DNA of 64,000 bases from Pontibacter beigongshangensis (GTDB lineage Bacteria; Bacteroidota; Bacteroidia; Cytophagales; Hymenobacteraceae). The first letter of the stretch is position 1. Each line of letters starts with the position of its first letter. The notes under the pieces were generated by a model. The model had not been told where the DNA came from, did no database searches, and saw only the letters and a program-made list of their open reading frames with translations. Positions 16,671 to 24,604 of the stretch are shown here, piece after piece. The stretch spans positions 62,001-126,000 of the forward strand of contig NZ_VFSD01000016.1 of assembly GCF_014332515.1 (NCBI RefSeq). Reading direction: 5' to 3'. The translations under genes and the position numbers were made by a program.

Positions 16671-16840
16671 TAAAAAGGACACAAGACGCAGGACTTTCCT
16701 TAATAAAGTAATGAGTGAAGAGTTGATCGGTTTTAATGCCTGTTATGGTCATTCATTTCCAAATCAGCCATTTAACAATTAAGCCATTTCACCATACATG
16801 AATTAGCACATCAGCACATTAAAAAATCAGCTCATTACCT
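16671..16840 (+). repeat. Composite intergenic repeat stretch, no gene
   Basis: Continues from element A copy 8. It shows a GGACACAAGACGCAGGACTT block (16677-16696), then the low-complexity block AACAATTAAGCCATTTCACC with TTAGCACATCAGCAC (16745-16838). No gene seen. Confidence 0.55.
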
Positions 16841-17515
16841 TTAGTCCAGCAGATCGGGGCGGCGCTCGCGGGTGCGGGCTACGGCCTGCTCAAAGCGCCA
16901 CTGCTCTACCCTGGGCGTGTCGCCGGATAGCAGCACCTCCGGCACCTGCAGGCCTTTGTAGTCGGCCGGACGGGTGTATACGGGCGGGGCCAGCAAGCCA
17001 TCCTGAAAAGAATCGGTCAGGGCTGACGACTCATCGTTGAGCACGCCTGGCACAATCCGGATAATGGCATCGGCGAGTACGGCTGCCCCGAGCTCACCAC
17101 CCGAAAGTACATAATCGCCGATGCTGATTTCGTGCGTTATAAACTGCTGCCGTACGCGCTCGTCCACGCCCTTGTAGTGGCCGCAGAGAATGATCACGTT
17201 TTGGAGCAGCGAGAACTGGTTAACTATTTTCTGGTTGAGGGGCTGCCCATCGGGCGTCATGTAGATGATGGCGTCGTAATCACGCTCGGCCCTAAGTCCG
17301 GATATGCATTTGTCGATCGGCTCGATCATCATCACCATGCCAGCACCTCCGCCAAAGGCATAATCATCTATCTGGCCGTATTTGTTGATGGCGAACTTTC
17401 GCAGGTCGTGGAGGTGGATTTCTACGAGGCCTTTGTTCTGGGCTCTTTTTACGATAGAGTGGCTGAAAGGGCTTTCCAGTAAGTCGGGCTGACAACTGAT
17501 TATATCGAAGCGCAT
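16841..17515 (-). CDS. trmD: tRNA (guanine37-N1)-methyltransferase
   Basis: 224 residues, SPOUT-class enzyme that methylates G37 of tRNAs reading codons starting with C. Visible are the start [26 protein letters not shown], the trefoil-knot SAM site ([24 protein letters not shown]) and [14 protein letters not shown]. Only 4 bp separate it from rimM, so it belongs to the rpsP operon. Confidence 0.97.
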   Translation of the reverse strand: MRFDIISCQPDLLESPFSHSIVKRAQNKGLVEIHLHDLRKFAINKYGQIDDYAFGGGAGMVMMIEPIDKCISGLRAERDYDAIIYMTPDGQPLNQKIVNQFSLLQNVIILCGHYKGVDERVRQQFITHEISIGDYVLSGGELGAAVLADAIIRIVPGVLNDESSALTDSFQDGLLAPPVYTRPADYKGLQVPEVLLSGDTPRVEQWRFEQAVARTRERRPDLLD

Positions 17516-17519
17516 GGGG

Positions 17520-18086
17520 TTATTCGGTCTCCTCGTCGTCCTGATCGTCGGGTGTGCCGGGTTGGGTATATACTTCGAGCAAGCCTTCGGGCAGGCTCAC
17601 GTGCAGTATTTTTGCCTGGTGGTCGGCACGCTGCATTACCTCATCAATTACGGGTACCAGCATTTCCTGGCCCAGGTATTCCATGGCCATCAGCTGCTGC
17701 TGGGGCATGTCGTAAAAGTCCTTCACAATGCCCAGCTCCCCATGGTTTTCGTCCACCACCTGGTAGCCGATCACATCATGAAAATAGAACTGGCCATCTT
17801 CGAGTTCGGGCAGCTCGTTTAGTGGCAGGTACAGCGCCGTGTTGCGCAGTTTTTCGGCCTGTTCCATGGTTTTTACTTCTTCAAACCTGATGATGAAACG
17901 GCCTTTCTGCTGAGGCTCCATGTCCTCAATAAAAAATGGAACCAGTCTTCCCCCTTGTTCGAGGAAGACTGATTCCAGATCATCATAATCTTCGGGGTAG
18001 TCCACGTCGAAAAACGCCACTACCTGCCCCTTGGTGCCATGGGTCTTGACAATATAGCCTAACAGGAAGCAGTCATCAATGTTCAT
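17520..18086 (-). CDS. rimM: Ribosome maturation factor RimM
   Basis: 188 residues, binds ribosomal protein S19 and helps 30S assembly. The N-terminal beta-barrel has [17 protein letters not shown] and the C-terminal PRC-barrel has [15 protein letters not shown] and [17 protein letters not shown]. The acidic tail DDQDDEETE is extra but unremarkable. Between rpsP (11 bp upstream) and trmD, the conserved order. Confidence 0.95.
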   Translation of the reverse strand: MNIDDCFLLGYIVKTHGTKGQVVAFFDVDYPEDYDDLESVFLEQGGRLVPFFIEDMEPQQKGRFIIRFEEVKTMEQAEKLRNTALYLPLNELPELEDGQFYFHDVIGYQVVDENHGELGIVKDFYDMPQQQLMAMEYLGQEMLVPVIDEVMQRADHQAKILHVSLPEGLLEVYTQPGTPDDQDDEETE

Positions 18087-18097
18087 GGCAGCCTGAA

Positions 18098-18646
18098 TTA
18101 TGCTTGTTCTTCTGTAGCAGGAGCTTCGCCTTCGGCAGGAGCCTCTGTTTCGGCTTCAGCAGGAGCCGGTGTGTTAGCGGCAACTTTAGCAGCTTCACGC
18201 TGGCGGATGGCCTCTGCACGTGCTTCTTTCACTTTTGTCTCAGCATCGAAAGCGGCTTTCTTGGCGGCTTCTTTCGTAGCTCCAAGCGCCTGACGCTTGC
18301 TTTCAACTTTAGCTTCTTTGGCCTCTTTCCACTCGGCAAGACGGGCATCAGCAGTTTCCTGGGTGATAGCGCCTTTTACAACACCAATCTGCAGGTGCTT
18401 TCTGAAAAGGATTCCACTGCTAGAAAGCATGCCTTTTACAGTTTCGGTAGGTTGAGCACCGTTCATCAGCCACTGGAACGCTTTGTCCTCGTCGTAGTTG
18501 ATAGAAGCAGGGTTTGTGTTCGGGTTGTAAATACCCAGTTTCTCGATGAACTTACCATCACGTGGTGATCGAGCGTCAGCAATTACGATATCATAGATTG
18601 CTGCCTTTTTGCGGCCTCTGCGGGCCAGTCTGATTTTTACTGCCAT
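18098..18646 (-). CDS. rpsP: 30S ribosomal protein S16 with C-terminal extension
   Basis: 182 residues. The first 80 or so form the normal S16 (VKIRLARRGRKKAAIYDIV, DGKFIEKLGIYNP). The rest is a Lys/Ala/Glu-rich helical extension ending in a Pro/Glu/Ala tract (TPAPAEAETEAPAEGEAPA). Long S16 tails of this kind are common in Bacteroidota. First gene of the rpsP-rimM-trmD operon. Confidence 0.97.
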   Translation of the reverse strand: MAVKIRLARRGRKKAAIYDIVIADARSPRDGKFIEKLGIYNPNTNPASINYDEDKAFQWLMNGAQPTETVKGMLSSSGILFRKHLQIGVVKGAITQETADARLAEWKEAKEAKVESKRQALGATKEAAKKAAFDAETKVKEARAEAIRQREAAKVAANTPAPAEAETEAPAEGEAPATEEQA

Positions 18647-18666
18647 TTTTTTATTTAAGTAAAGTC

Positions 18667-18683
18667 GGCGGAACCCGTCCGCC
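18667..18683 (-). promoter_or_regulatory. Leader hairpin before rpsP
   Basis: GGCGGA/TCCGCC stem with a 5-nt loop in the 5' leader of rpsP, 20 bp before its start. On the plus strand it is followed by eight T, so it could instead stop antisense transcription. Role unknown. Confidence 0.4.
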
Positions 18684-18700
18684 AGTTTTTTTTAGAACCG

Positions 18701-18732
18701 CAAAGATAGTGAAAAGCGCGGGTATATACCAA
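18701..18732 (-). promoter_or_regulatory. Promoter of the rpsP-rimM-trmD operon
   Basis: Minus strand TTG (18732-18730), 21-bp spacer, TATCTTTG (18708-18701). The -7 box is an exact match and lies 55 bp before rpsP. Confidence 0.6.
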
Positions 18733-18761
18733 ATTTCTGGAAATCAATGTTGTGGGGGAGT

Positions 18762-18811
18762 GGCAGCAGGAGGCACAGCAGACCCGGAGGGCTGTTTTGA
18801 TTGGAATAATT
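18762..18811 (-). repeat. Dispersed element A, copy 9
   Basis: Minus-strand copy: AATTATTCCAATC head, AGCCCTCCGGGTC core, TGCTGTGCCTCCTGCTGC tail, in the divergent gap between rpsP and the flippase gene. Confidence 0.75.
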
Positions 18812-18852
18812 GGTTGGCGGGGCAACAGTTCTTATAAGTAAAATGGTCGCAC

Positions 18853-18880
18853 CTAGGTGTAGTTTAAAACTACACCTATA
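18853..18880 (+). repeat. REP-like hairpin, GTAGTTT family
   Basis: AGGTGTAGTTTTAAAACTACACCT-type palindrome. Paired with a second copy at 18961-18984. Confidence 0.6.
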
Positions 18881-18960
18881 ATATTCTTCTCTCGCGACAC
18901 ATCTATTCGCCTTCACTTCGACTTTCTGTACAGCTTTGGCTATTGCGCTGTAAATAAGAA

Positions 18961-18984
18961 AGGTGTAGTTACAAACTACACCTG
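18961..18984 (+). repeat. REP-like hairpin, GTAGTTT family
   Basis: AGGTGTAGTT and AACTACACCT arms around ACA, about 80 bp from the copy at 18853-18880. Two such units in one gap resemble a BIME-like arrangement. Confidence 0.6.
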
Positions 18985-19031
18985 GTGACAATTACCCTGA
19001 TCCTTTGTTTTGCCACGCAGTCTAATGTTGA

Positions 19032-19089
19032 ACAGCAGCAGCAGCAGCAGCAGCAGCGCTTCAGGAGGACCTTTTTCATTAGAATAATT
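19032..19089 (-). repeat. Dispersed element A, copy 10
   Basis: Minus-strand copy with a long CTG tail (eight tandem CAG/CTG triplets at about 19032-19057), GGTCCTCCTGAAGC core and AATTATTCTAATG head. Read in the plus direction it creates a false poly-Gln extension of the downstream flippase. Confidence 0.8.
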
Positions 19090-19180
19090 TGGCCGGATTT
19101 GCCGTTGAGGCTACCTGTGCCTGACAGCAGTTCATTCTCACCAGGTTGTAAGCTATGTAACATTGGGTGCTCGCTGCTTT

Positions 19181-19188
19181 TATCTTTG
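19181..19188 (+). promoter_or_regulatory. -7 box TATCTTTG of the flippase operon
   Basis: Exact TAnnTTTG match 60 bp before the chosen flippase start at 19249. Its position inside the longer open frame supports the internal start. Confidence 0.45.
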
Positions 19189-19248
19189 TCCGATCTTCCT
19201 TCTTCCACGGCTAATTTAGTACTTTGCAGCCTGAACCTGCTGTGCCAC

Positions 19249-20505
19249 ATGCTCCGTCACCTGAAATCTTCTTTCTGGTCTTTCTGCTCCATCTTTATTC
19301 GAACCATCGGGAGTTTGGGCATCAATAAACTGATTGCCCTGTACTATGGGCCGAACGGTATCACCCTGTATGCGCACTTTCAGAACCTGGTCTCTATCGT
19401 TACCACCGTGCCCGACGGGGGCATCAACATCGGGACCATTAAGTTTTTGGCAAACGAGGACCCTACCTCGCAAAAGTACCGGCAATACTTTTGGGCAGGC
19501 ATCTGGCTGAACCTGCTGTGTGTGTTGGTGGCGCTGGCGCTGATCTTCTCCTTTTCTGATTATTACCTGGGAGTTTTTCTGGAAGAGGCCGGCATGGTGC
19601 AGTGGTGGTGGGCAGGAAGTTTTGCCCTGGGCAGCCTGTTGCTCACTTACAACCTGTTCCTGCAGGCCATGCTGCTCTCCAAAAGGGTGCTGAAATGGCA
19701 TGTGGTGAGCACCAGCACCATGAGCCTGGCAGGCCTGGCGGTCGTGTACCTGCTGGGAGGGGAGCTGTCGGTGGGGGCATTGCTGCCGGTGGTGCTGGGG
19801 GCACAGTGCGCCACCTTTTTTCTGATGCTGCCGGTCCTGTACCTTAAAAAGTTTATCGCCAGTTTCCGGCGGGTAAAAGTGCCGCAGGCCGTTTACTTCG
19901 AAATAGGGAAATACGTGGTGATGGCGCTGAGTGCAGTGGTATGTCTAAAGCTGACCAACTTCTTTGTCCGCGACTTCGTGATCAGCCGGTTTGAGCTGTA
20001 TGAGACAGGGCTCTGGCAGGCGGTGGTGCGGGTGTCGGAGAACTACAGCCTTGTATATACCTCCGTAATCGGGATGCTGTATTACCCACGCATGGCGGCG
20101 CTGGTCAATGAGCCGGATGTGCTGCGGAAATTTGTGCGGTCTGCGTTCTACCTGGTTATGCCCGGGCTGCTGGTGGCGCTGCTGCTGGTTTACCTGCTGC
20201 GCGAATGGGTGCTCCGACTGCTGTTCAACGAAGATTTTGTGGTGGCCGAATACCTGTTCGATTACCAGTTGATCGGTGATTTTTTCAGGATGTGGAGCAT
20301 TGTGCTCACCAACCTGATGGTGGTGCGGGCGCATGTGCGGCTTTACATAGGCTGGCAGATCGTTACGGCACTCTTTTACATGGCGCTCGTCTATTTCCTG
20401 GTGGAGCCATTTGGCCTGGAAGGCATCACCATGGCTCACGCCATCCGTTACGGCGCGGTGCTTATTTTCAGTATGGTGTATTATAATAAGTATATTCGCG
20501 TATGA
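19249..20505 (+). CDS. Polysaccharide flippase (Wzx-like)
   Basis: 418-residue polytopic membrane protein, about 12 hydrophobic segments, of the polysaccharide export MATE/Wzx type. The first 60 residues (SIFIRTIGSLGINKLIALYYGPNGI) match the usual N-terminal pattern of O-antigen flippases. The open frame extends upstream to a GTG at 18985, but that part reads through element A (poly-Gln) and lacks protein character. The Met at 19249, just before the first helix, is therefore chosen. It overlaps the glycosyltransferase gene by 4 bp (ATGA), so the two form one operon for lipid-linked glycan translocation. Confidence 0.85.
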   Translation: MLRHLKSSFWSFCSIFIRTIGSLGINKLIALYYGPNGITLYAHFQNLVSIVTTVPDGGINIGTIKFLANEDPTSQKYRQYFWAGIWLNLLCVLVALALIFSFSDYYLGVFLEEAGMVQWWWAGSFALGSLLLTYNLFLQAMLLSKRVLKWHVVSTSTMSLAGLAVVYLLGGELSVGALLPVVLGAQCATFFLMLPVLYLKKFIASFRRVKVPQAVYFEIGKYVVMALSAVVCLKLTNFFVRDFVISRFELYETGLWQAVVRVSENYSLVYTSVIGMLYYPRMAALVNEPDVLRKFVRSAFYLVMPGLLVALLLVYLLREWVLRLLFNEDFVVAEYLFDYQLIGDFFRMWSIVLTNLMVVRAHVRLYIGWQIVTALFYMALVYFLVEPFGLEGITMAHAIRYGAVLIFSMVYYNKYIRV

Positions 20506-21464
20506 GTCAACTGCCGCTGGTAACAATCGTCTGCCTCTGCTACAACCACGAGCGTTTCCTGGCCGAGGCGCTGGATTCGGTACTGGCTCAAACCTACCCC
20601 AACCTGGAACTGCTGGTCGTAGACGATTGCAGCACCGATAGCAGCCCTGCCATTCTACAGGATTACTGCCGGCGTTTTCCGCAGCTCTCCTATATCAGCA
20701 CCGGGCACAACAGGGGCAATTGTGCGGCTTTTAACATGGCCTGGCGGAAGGCCAAAGGCGAATTTGTCATAGATTTTGCCACCGACGATGTGCTGCTGCC
20801 CAACCGCGTGACCGAGCAGGTGGCTGCCTTCGCCCGGCTCGACAACTCCTATGGCGTGCTTTACTCCGATGCCGAGTACATCGACGATGATTCCGGCCAC
20901 CTCCGCTACCACTGCCAGCGCGATGAGTTGGGCAAGGTTATGTCTTTTGCTCCATCCGGCGATGTGTTTAAGGACATTCTGCAGCGCTACTTCATCTGCC
21001 CGCCTACCATGCTCATGCGGCGGCAGGTGCTGGAGGAGTTGGGTGGCTACGACGAAACGCTGGCTTATGAGGATTTTGATTTTTGGGTGAGGTCCTCCCG
21101 GAACTACAAATATTACTTTTTGAATAAAGTCACGACCAAACGCCGGGTGCATGGCAACTCCTTGTCGGGGAGCTGGTATAAAGCGGGCAGCAGGCTCCTG
21201 AGTTCTACCGTAAAGGTCTGCCGCAAGGCCGCACTGCTGGTCCGAACCCCTGACGAGCGGGCAGCGCTGGCCAAACGTCTGGAGTATGAGGCGCGCCATG
21301 CGTATTTAACCGCCAACTATACCGAGGCAGAACAGCTGTTGCGGCTGCTACAGCAGCTTGCCGGACTGTCTCCTTTATATAAACTAATCCTCTTCCTGAC
21401 AAAGCAGAAGGTGAACCTGACGCTGGTGCGCAAGTTGTATTATAAGATTAAGTATAAGGATTAA
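20502..21464 (+). CDS. Family 2 glycosyltransferase
   Basis: 320 residues. The GT-A domain starts at once (PLVTIVCLCYNHERFLAEALDSVLAQTYPNLE), followed by VVDDCSTD, the nucleotide-sugar/metal motif in DFATDDVLLPN and YEDFDFWVR. The C-terminal 90 residues are helical and basic. Translationally coupled to the flippase. Donor and acceptor sugars cannot be read from sequence. Confidence 0.9.
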   Translation: MSQLPLVTIVCLCYNHERFLAEALDSVLAQTYPNLELLVVDDCSTDSSPAILQDYCRRFPQLSYISTGHNRGNCAAFNMAWRKAKGEFVIDFATDDVLLPNRVTEQVAAFARLDNSYGVLYSDAEYIDDDSGHLRYHCQRDELGKVMSFAPSGDVFKDILQRYFICPPTMLMRRQVLEELGGYDETLAYEDFDFWVRSSRNYKYYFLNKVTTKRRVHGNSLSGSWYKAGSRLLSSTVKVCRKAALLVRTPDERAALAKRLEYEARHAYLTANYTEAEQLLRLLQQLAGLSPLYKLILFLTKQKVNLTLVRKLYYKIKYKD

Positions 21465-21607
21465 CTTCTTGTTTTATAGCTTATTTCAGTAAATTAATGC
21501 GTTTTGAATAACCCTTTATTCCCTTTACGTACATACTATTTACAGATGTGCTAATAACCAGTGGTAGTTTTGTAAAATATGCTACTGGTTGTATAGGATA
21601 TTATATG

Positions 21608-21615
21608 TATATTTG
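21608..21615 (+). promoter_or_regulatory. -7 box TATATTTG of the desaturase gene
   Basis: Exact match to TAnnTTTG, 27 bp before the ATG at 21642. A TTG at 21589-21591 is 16 bp upstream, a short spacer. Confidence 0.5.
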
Positions 21616-21641
21616 ATTTTTTTAAAATAACACCTAGTAAG

Positions 21642-22619
21642 ATGATAACAACTGTTTCCTCCCGTGTAGAAGTAATGAAATGGATGGAAGATTTCGTTGC
21701 TGATAAATATAATGAGCTGCTAAAGTCGGTAGAAGATAGTTGGCAACCTGCAGATCTTCTGCCCGATTCTCGTTTCGAATCTTTTTTTGAGGAAGTTAAG
21801 AACTTACGGGAGCGTGCCAAAGACCTGTCGTACGACCTGATGGCCGTACTGGTAGGAGATACGATAACAGAAGAAGCCCTGCCTACCTACGAAAGCTGGC
21901 TGATGCAAATAGAAGGACTGTCGCAGGACCCCGATAGCCCCTGGATGAAATGGAACCGCAGCTGGACAGCAGAGGAAAACCGCCACGGCGACGCCCTTAA
22001 CCGATACCTTTACCTCTCTGGCCGCATTAACATGCGCGAGATGGAAGCCTCTACCCAATACCTGATTGCAGACGGTTTCGACCTGCAGACGGACAGAGAC
22101 CCTTATCGCAGCTTTGTATACACTAGCTACCAGGAAACAGCTACCAATATATCGCACCGCCGTGTGGCCCAGATCGCTAAAAAGCAAGGCGACCTGATGC
22201 TGGCCAAACTTTGTGGCCATGTGGCAGCCGATGAGGCGCGCCATGCCAAAGCCTATAAATCGTTTGTAGGAAAAATCTTCGAGGCTGACCCGAACGAGAT
22301 GATGCTGGCCTTCGAAGATATGATGCGCAAAAAGATCGTGATGCCGGCCCACTACATGCGCGAGCTTGGTGTAGAGATCGGCAAGACCTTCGGGCACTTT
22401 ACCGACGCCGCCCAGCGAATCGGCGTGTACACCGCCCACGACTATACCGCGATACTGGAAGAGTTGTTAGTGGAGTGGAAGATAGACACTGTCACAGGGC
22501 TGAACGAAGCCGGCGAGCGTGCCCGCGACTATGTGATGGCCTTGCCTAACAGGCTTAAACGTGTGGCAGAGCGTATGAAAGCGCCAGGCCTGGAGTACAA
22601 GTTCCGCTGGATCGACTAA
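21642..22619 (+). CDS. Acyl-[ACP] desaturase
   Basis: 325-residue soluble di-iron desaturase that puts a cis double bond in ACP-bound fatty acids. Both iron-binding helices are visible: AEENRHGDAL (about residue 108) and ADEARHAKAY (about 195), plus SYQETATNISHRR between them. Length matches stearoyl-ACP desaturases. Monocistronic, with its own -7 box and a long hairpin terminator. With the cyclopropane synthase at 60.4 kb it suggests tuning of membrane lipid fluidity. Confidence 0.93.
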   Translation: MITTVSSRVEVMKWMEDFVADKYNELLKSVEDSWQPADLLPDSRFESFFEEVKNLRERAKDLSYDLMAVLVGDTITEEALPTYESWLMQIEGLSQDPDSPWMKWNRSWTAEENRHGDALNRYLYLSGRINMREMEASTQYLIADGFDLQTDRDPYRSFVYTSYQETATNISHRRVAQIAKKQGDLMLAKLCGHVAADEARHAKAYKSFVGKIFEADPNEMMLAFEDMMRKKIVMPAHYMRELGVEIGKTFGHFTDAAQRIGVYTAHDYTAILEELLVEWKIDTVTGLNEAGERARDYVMALPNRLKRVAERMKAPGLEYKFRWID

Positions 22620-22731
22620 TGCTCCTCCAATTTGATTTTTAGAAAGGTTTGATGCTCATTAAGCTATTCAAAAGTAGCTTTACCATAATTTCTAATTCCT
22701 AAATTGAATAAGCACTAGACTGACTTACAGT

Positions 22732-22785
22732 CCATAAAAACAGGAGGGCCTGCTACAACATGTGGCAGGCCCTCCTGTTTTTATG
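22732..22785 (+). terminator. Long bidirectional terminator
   Basis: 26-bp stem with one mismatch, CCATAAAAACAGGAGGGCC against its complement, short loop around 22758, flanked by A5 and T5 runs. Serves the convergent desaturase and DUF427 genes. Confidence 0.85.
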
Positions 22786-22825
22786 GAGATGGTGCGCTTT
22801 TTACTCAAAAAGCGCCTGATATTCC

Positions 22826-23107
22826 CTATTCTTGCATTACCACACCTTTCCAGAAGGCAATATGGTGTTTTATCTCAGAGGCGGCTTCTTTAGGCTCCGG
22901 GTAGTACCAGGCGGCATCTGTGTTCACTTCGCCATTCACTTTCACGTGGTAGTAGGAGGCCTCGCCTTTCCAGGGGCAATGCGTGTAGGTCTGGCTCCGC
23001 TCCAGGTACTCCTGCTTCACTGTGTTCTCCGGAAAATAGTAGTTTCCTTCCAGTTTTACCGTGTCATCGCTATCAGCAACAACCACATTATTCCAAATTG
23101 CTTTCAT
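22826..23107 (-). CDS. DUF427 family protein
   Basis: 93 residues from the Met at 23107 (MKAIWNNVVVADSDDT), the usual start and length of the family. Conserved features are NYYFPENTV, CPWKGEASYYHV and AWYYPEPKEAA. A frame from 23137 adds 10 residues without family support. Function of DUF427 is unknown. Faces the desaturase gene across a shared terminator. Confidence 0.88.
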   Translation of the reverse strand: MKAIWNNVVVADSDDTVKLEGNYYFPENTVKQEYLERSQTYTHCPWKGEASYYHVKVNGEVNTDAAWYYPEPKEAASEIKHHIAFWKGVVMQE

Positions 23108-23181
23108 AGTTTTGGGGTGTAAATTTTCATTTCTCATAAATAATGTTTAGTATTTACTATTCCATCAACCAAAGAGTTGTT

Positions 23182-23352
23182 TTAGTTGATAAATTGGCAG
23201 TGACGTATACGACAGGAACCACCGCCGCAGGAGCAGGATTTGGGAGGATGTAGAACAAGTGCAGTAGTTAATTTGTTCTGATACAGCGGCCGGTGGTGAG
23301 TGGGCCCAAGCCTGACAGGCACTACATGATCTGCCCGTAAAACCCGCGTCAA
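23182..23352 (-). CDS. Possible small Cys-rich protein (56 aa)
   Basis: Short open frame from TTG (23352) to TAA (23182). It reads LTRVLRADHVVPVRLGPTHH, then RPLYQNKLTTALVLHPPK, then SCSCGGGSCRIRHCQFIN. It has five cysteines in a CxCGGGSCxxxxC pattern and no low complexity apart from GGG. It lies divergent to the VWA gene, 21 bp away, in an otherwise unexplained 266-bp gap. I recognise no family. It may be a real small metal-binding protein, a decayed gene end, or chance. Confidence 0.35.
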   Translation of the reverse strand: MTRVLRADHVVPVRLGPTHHRPLYQNKLTTALVLHPPKSCSCGGGSCRIRHCQFIN

Positions 23353-23373
23353 GTTCTTAGAAAGAAGTATGTT

Positions 23374-24474
23374 ATGAGTTTAGGATTTCGATTTTCAGAA
23401 TATATACCAGCACCCGAGGAGAATAATGGCTTCGAATCGCTGCTCAAGCTGTTTATGCAGCTGATCACCATCACATCCGGCGATGTGGCAGAGGCGCTAG
23501 CCTGGCTGAACTCTCTGGACAAGCAATACAACCTGACCAACGACCAGTATGGCATGGGCGATTTTATTGAAGACCTGAAGAAGAAAGGCTACCTGGACGA
23601 GGACCCGCAGCGACAGGGCACCTTTAAGATCACGGCCAAAAGTGAGCAGCAAATCCGGAAGAGCGCCCTAGAGGAAATTTTCGGTAAGCTGAAGAAAGGA
23701 ACAAAAGGCACCCATGCCACTCCCCACACCGGCGTAGGCGACGAAGCCAGCACCGATCAGCGGGAATACCGGTTTGGCGATGCCATAGAGCAGATCTCCA
23801 TGACCGACTCGCTCCGCAATGCCCAGATAAACCACGGTCTCTCCGACTTTATGCTCACCGAGCAGGACCTGGAGGTAACCGAAACGGAGCACAAAACACA
23901 GGCCTCTACCGTGCTGATGATCGACATCTCCCACTCCATGATCCTGTACGGCGAAGACCGTATTACCCCCGCCAAAAAAGTGGCCATGGCGTTGGCGGAG
24001 CTCGTAAAGCAGAAATACCCCAAAGATACGCTTGATGTGATCGTGTTCGGCAACGATGCCTGGCAGATCGAGATCAAGGATCTGCCTTACCTGGAAGTCG
24101 GGCCTTACCATACCAACACCGTGGCAGGCCTGGAACTGGCCATGGACATTCTGCGCAAGCGCAAAACCCCGAACAAGCAGATCTTCATGATCACCGACGG
24201 CAAGCCGACCTGCCTCAAAGAGGGGCTGCGCTACTATAAAAACAGCTTTGGCCTGGACCGTAAGGTGGTGAACAAAACCATTAACCTGGCGGCGCAGTGC
24301 CGGAAACTCAAAATTCCGATCACTACCTTTATGATCGCCACCGACCCGTACCTGCAGCAGTTCGTAGATGAGTTTACGAAAGTGAACAACGGGCAGGCGT
24401 ACTACAGCAGCCTGAAGGGGCTGGGGCACCTGGTGTTTAAAGACTACCGCCAGAACCGCCGGAAAACCTTTTAA
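23374..24474 (+). CDS. VWA domain protein (MoxR-associated type)
   Basis: 366 residues. The N-terminal 150 are helical, with an acidic/basic mix. The C-terminal von Willebrand A domain has an intact MIDAS: MIDISHSMI (DxSxS, about residue 185), a Thr-containing HTNTVAGLE and MITDGKPTC. Such proteins work with MoxR-type AAA ATPases, as with the gene 130 bp downstream, to insert metals or remodel protein complexes. Targets here are unknown. Confidence 0.85.
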   Translation: MSLGFRFSEYIPAPEENNGFESLLKLFMQLITITSGDVAEALAWLNSLDKQYNLTNDQYGMGDFIEDLKKKGYLDEDPQRQGTFKITAKSEQQIRKSALEEIFGKLKKGTKGTHATPHTGVGDEASTDQREYRFGDAIEQISMTDSLRNAQINHGLSDFMLTEQDLEVTETEHKTQASTVLMIDISHSMILYGEDRITPAKKVAMALAELVKQKYPKDTLDVIVFGNDAWQIEIKDLPYLEVGPYHTNTVAGLELAMDILRKRKTPNKQIFMITDGKPTCLKEGLRYYKNSFGLDRKVVNKTINLAAQCRKLKIPITTFMIATDPYLQQFVDEFTKVNNGQAYYSSLKGLGHLVFKDYRQNRRKTF

Positions 24475-24604
24475 ACTTAACTTTGCATCAGCTTACATAA
24501 ATATAAAAGGATTATCAGTGCGGACAGGTGAGGCTGGTGCCTTGCTCAATAGCATTTTTTGTCCTGTTACTCGTGTCAGTTAACATTTGCAACCAAACGA
24601 ATAA

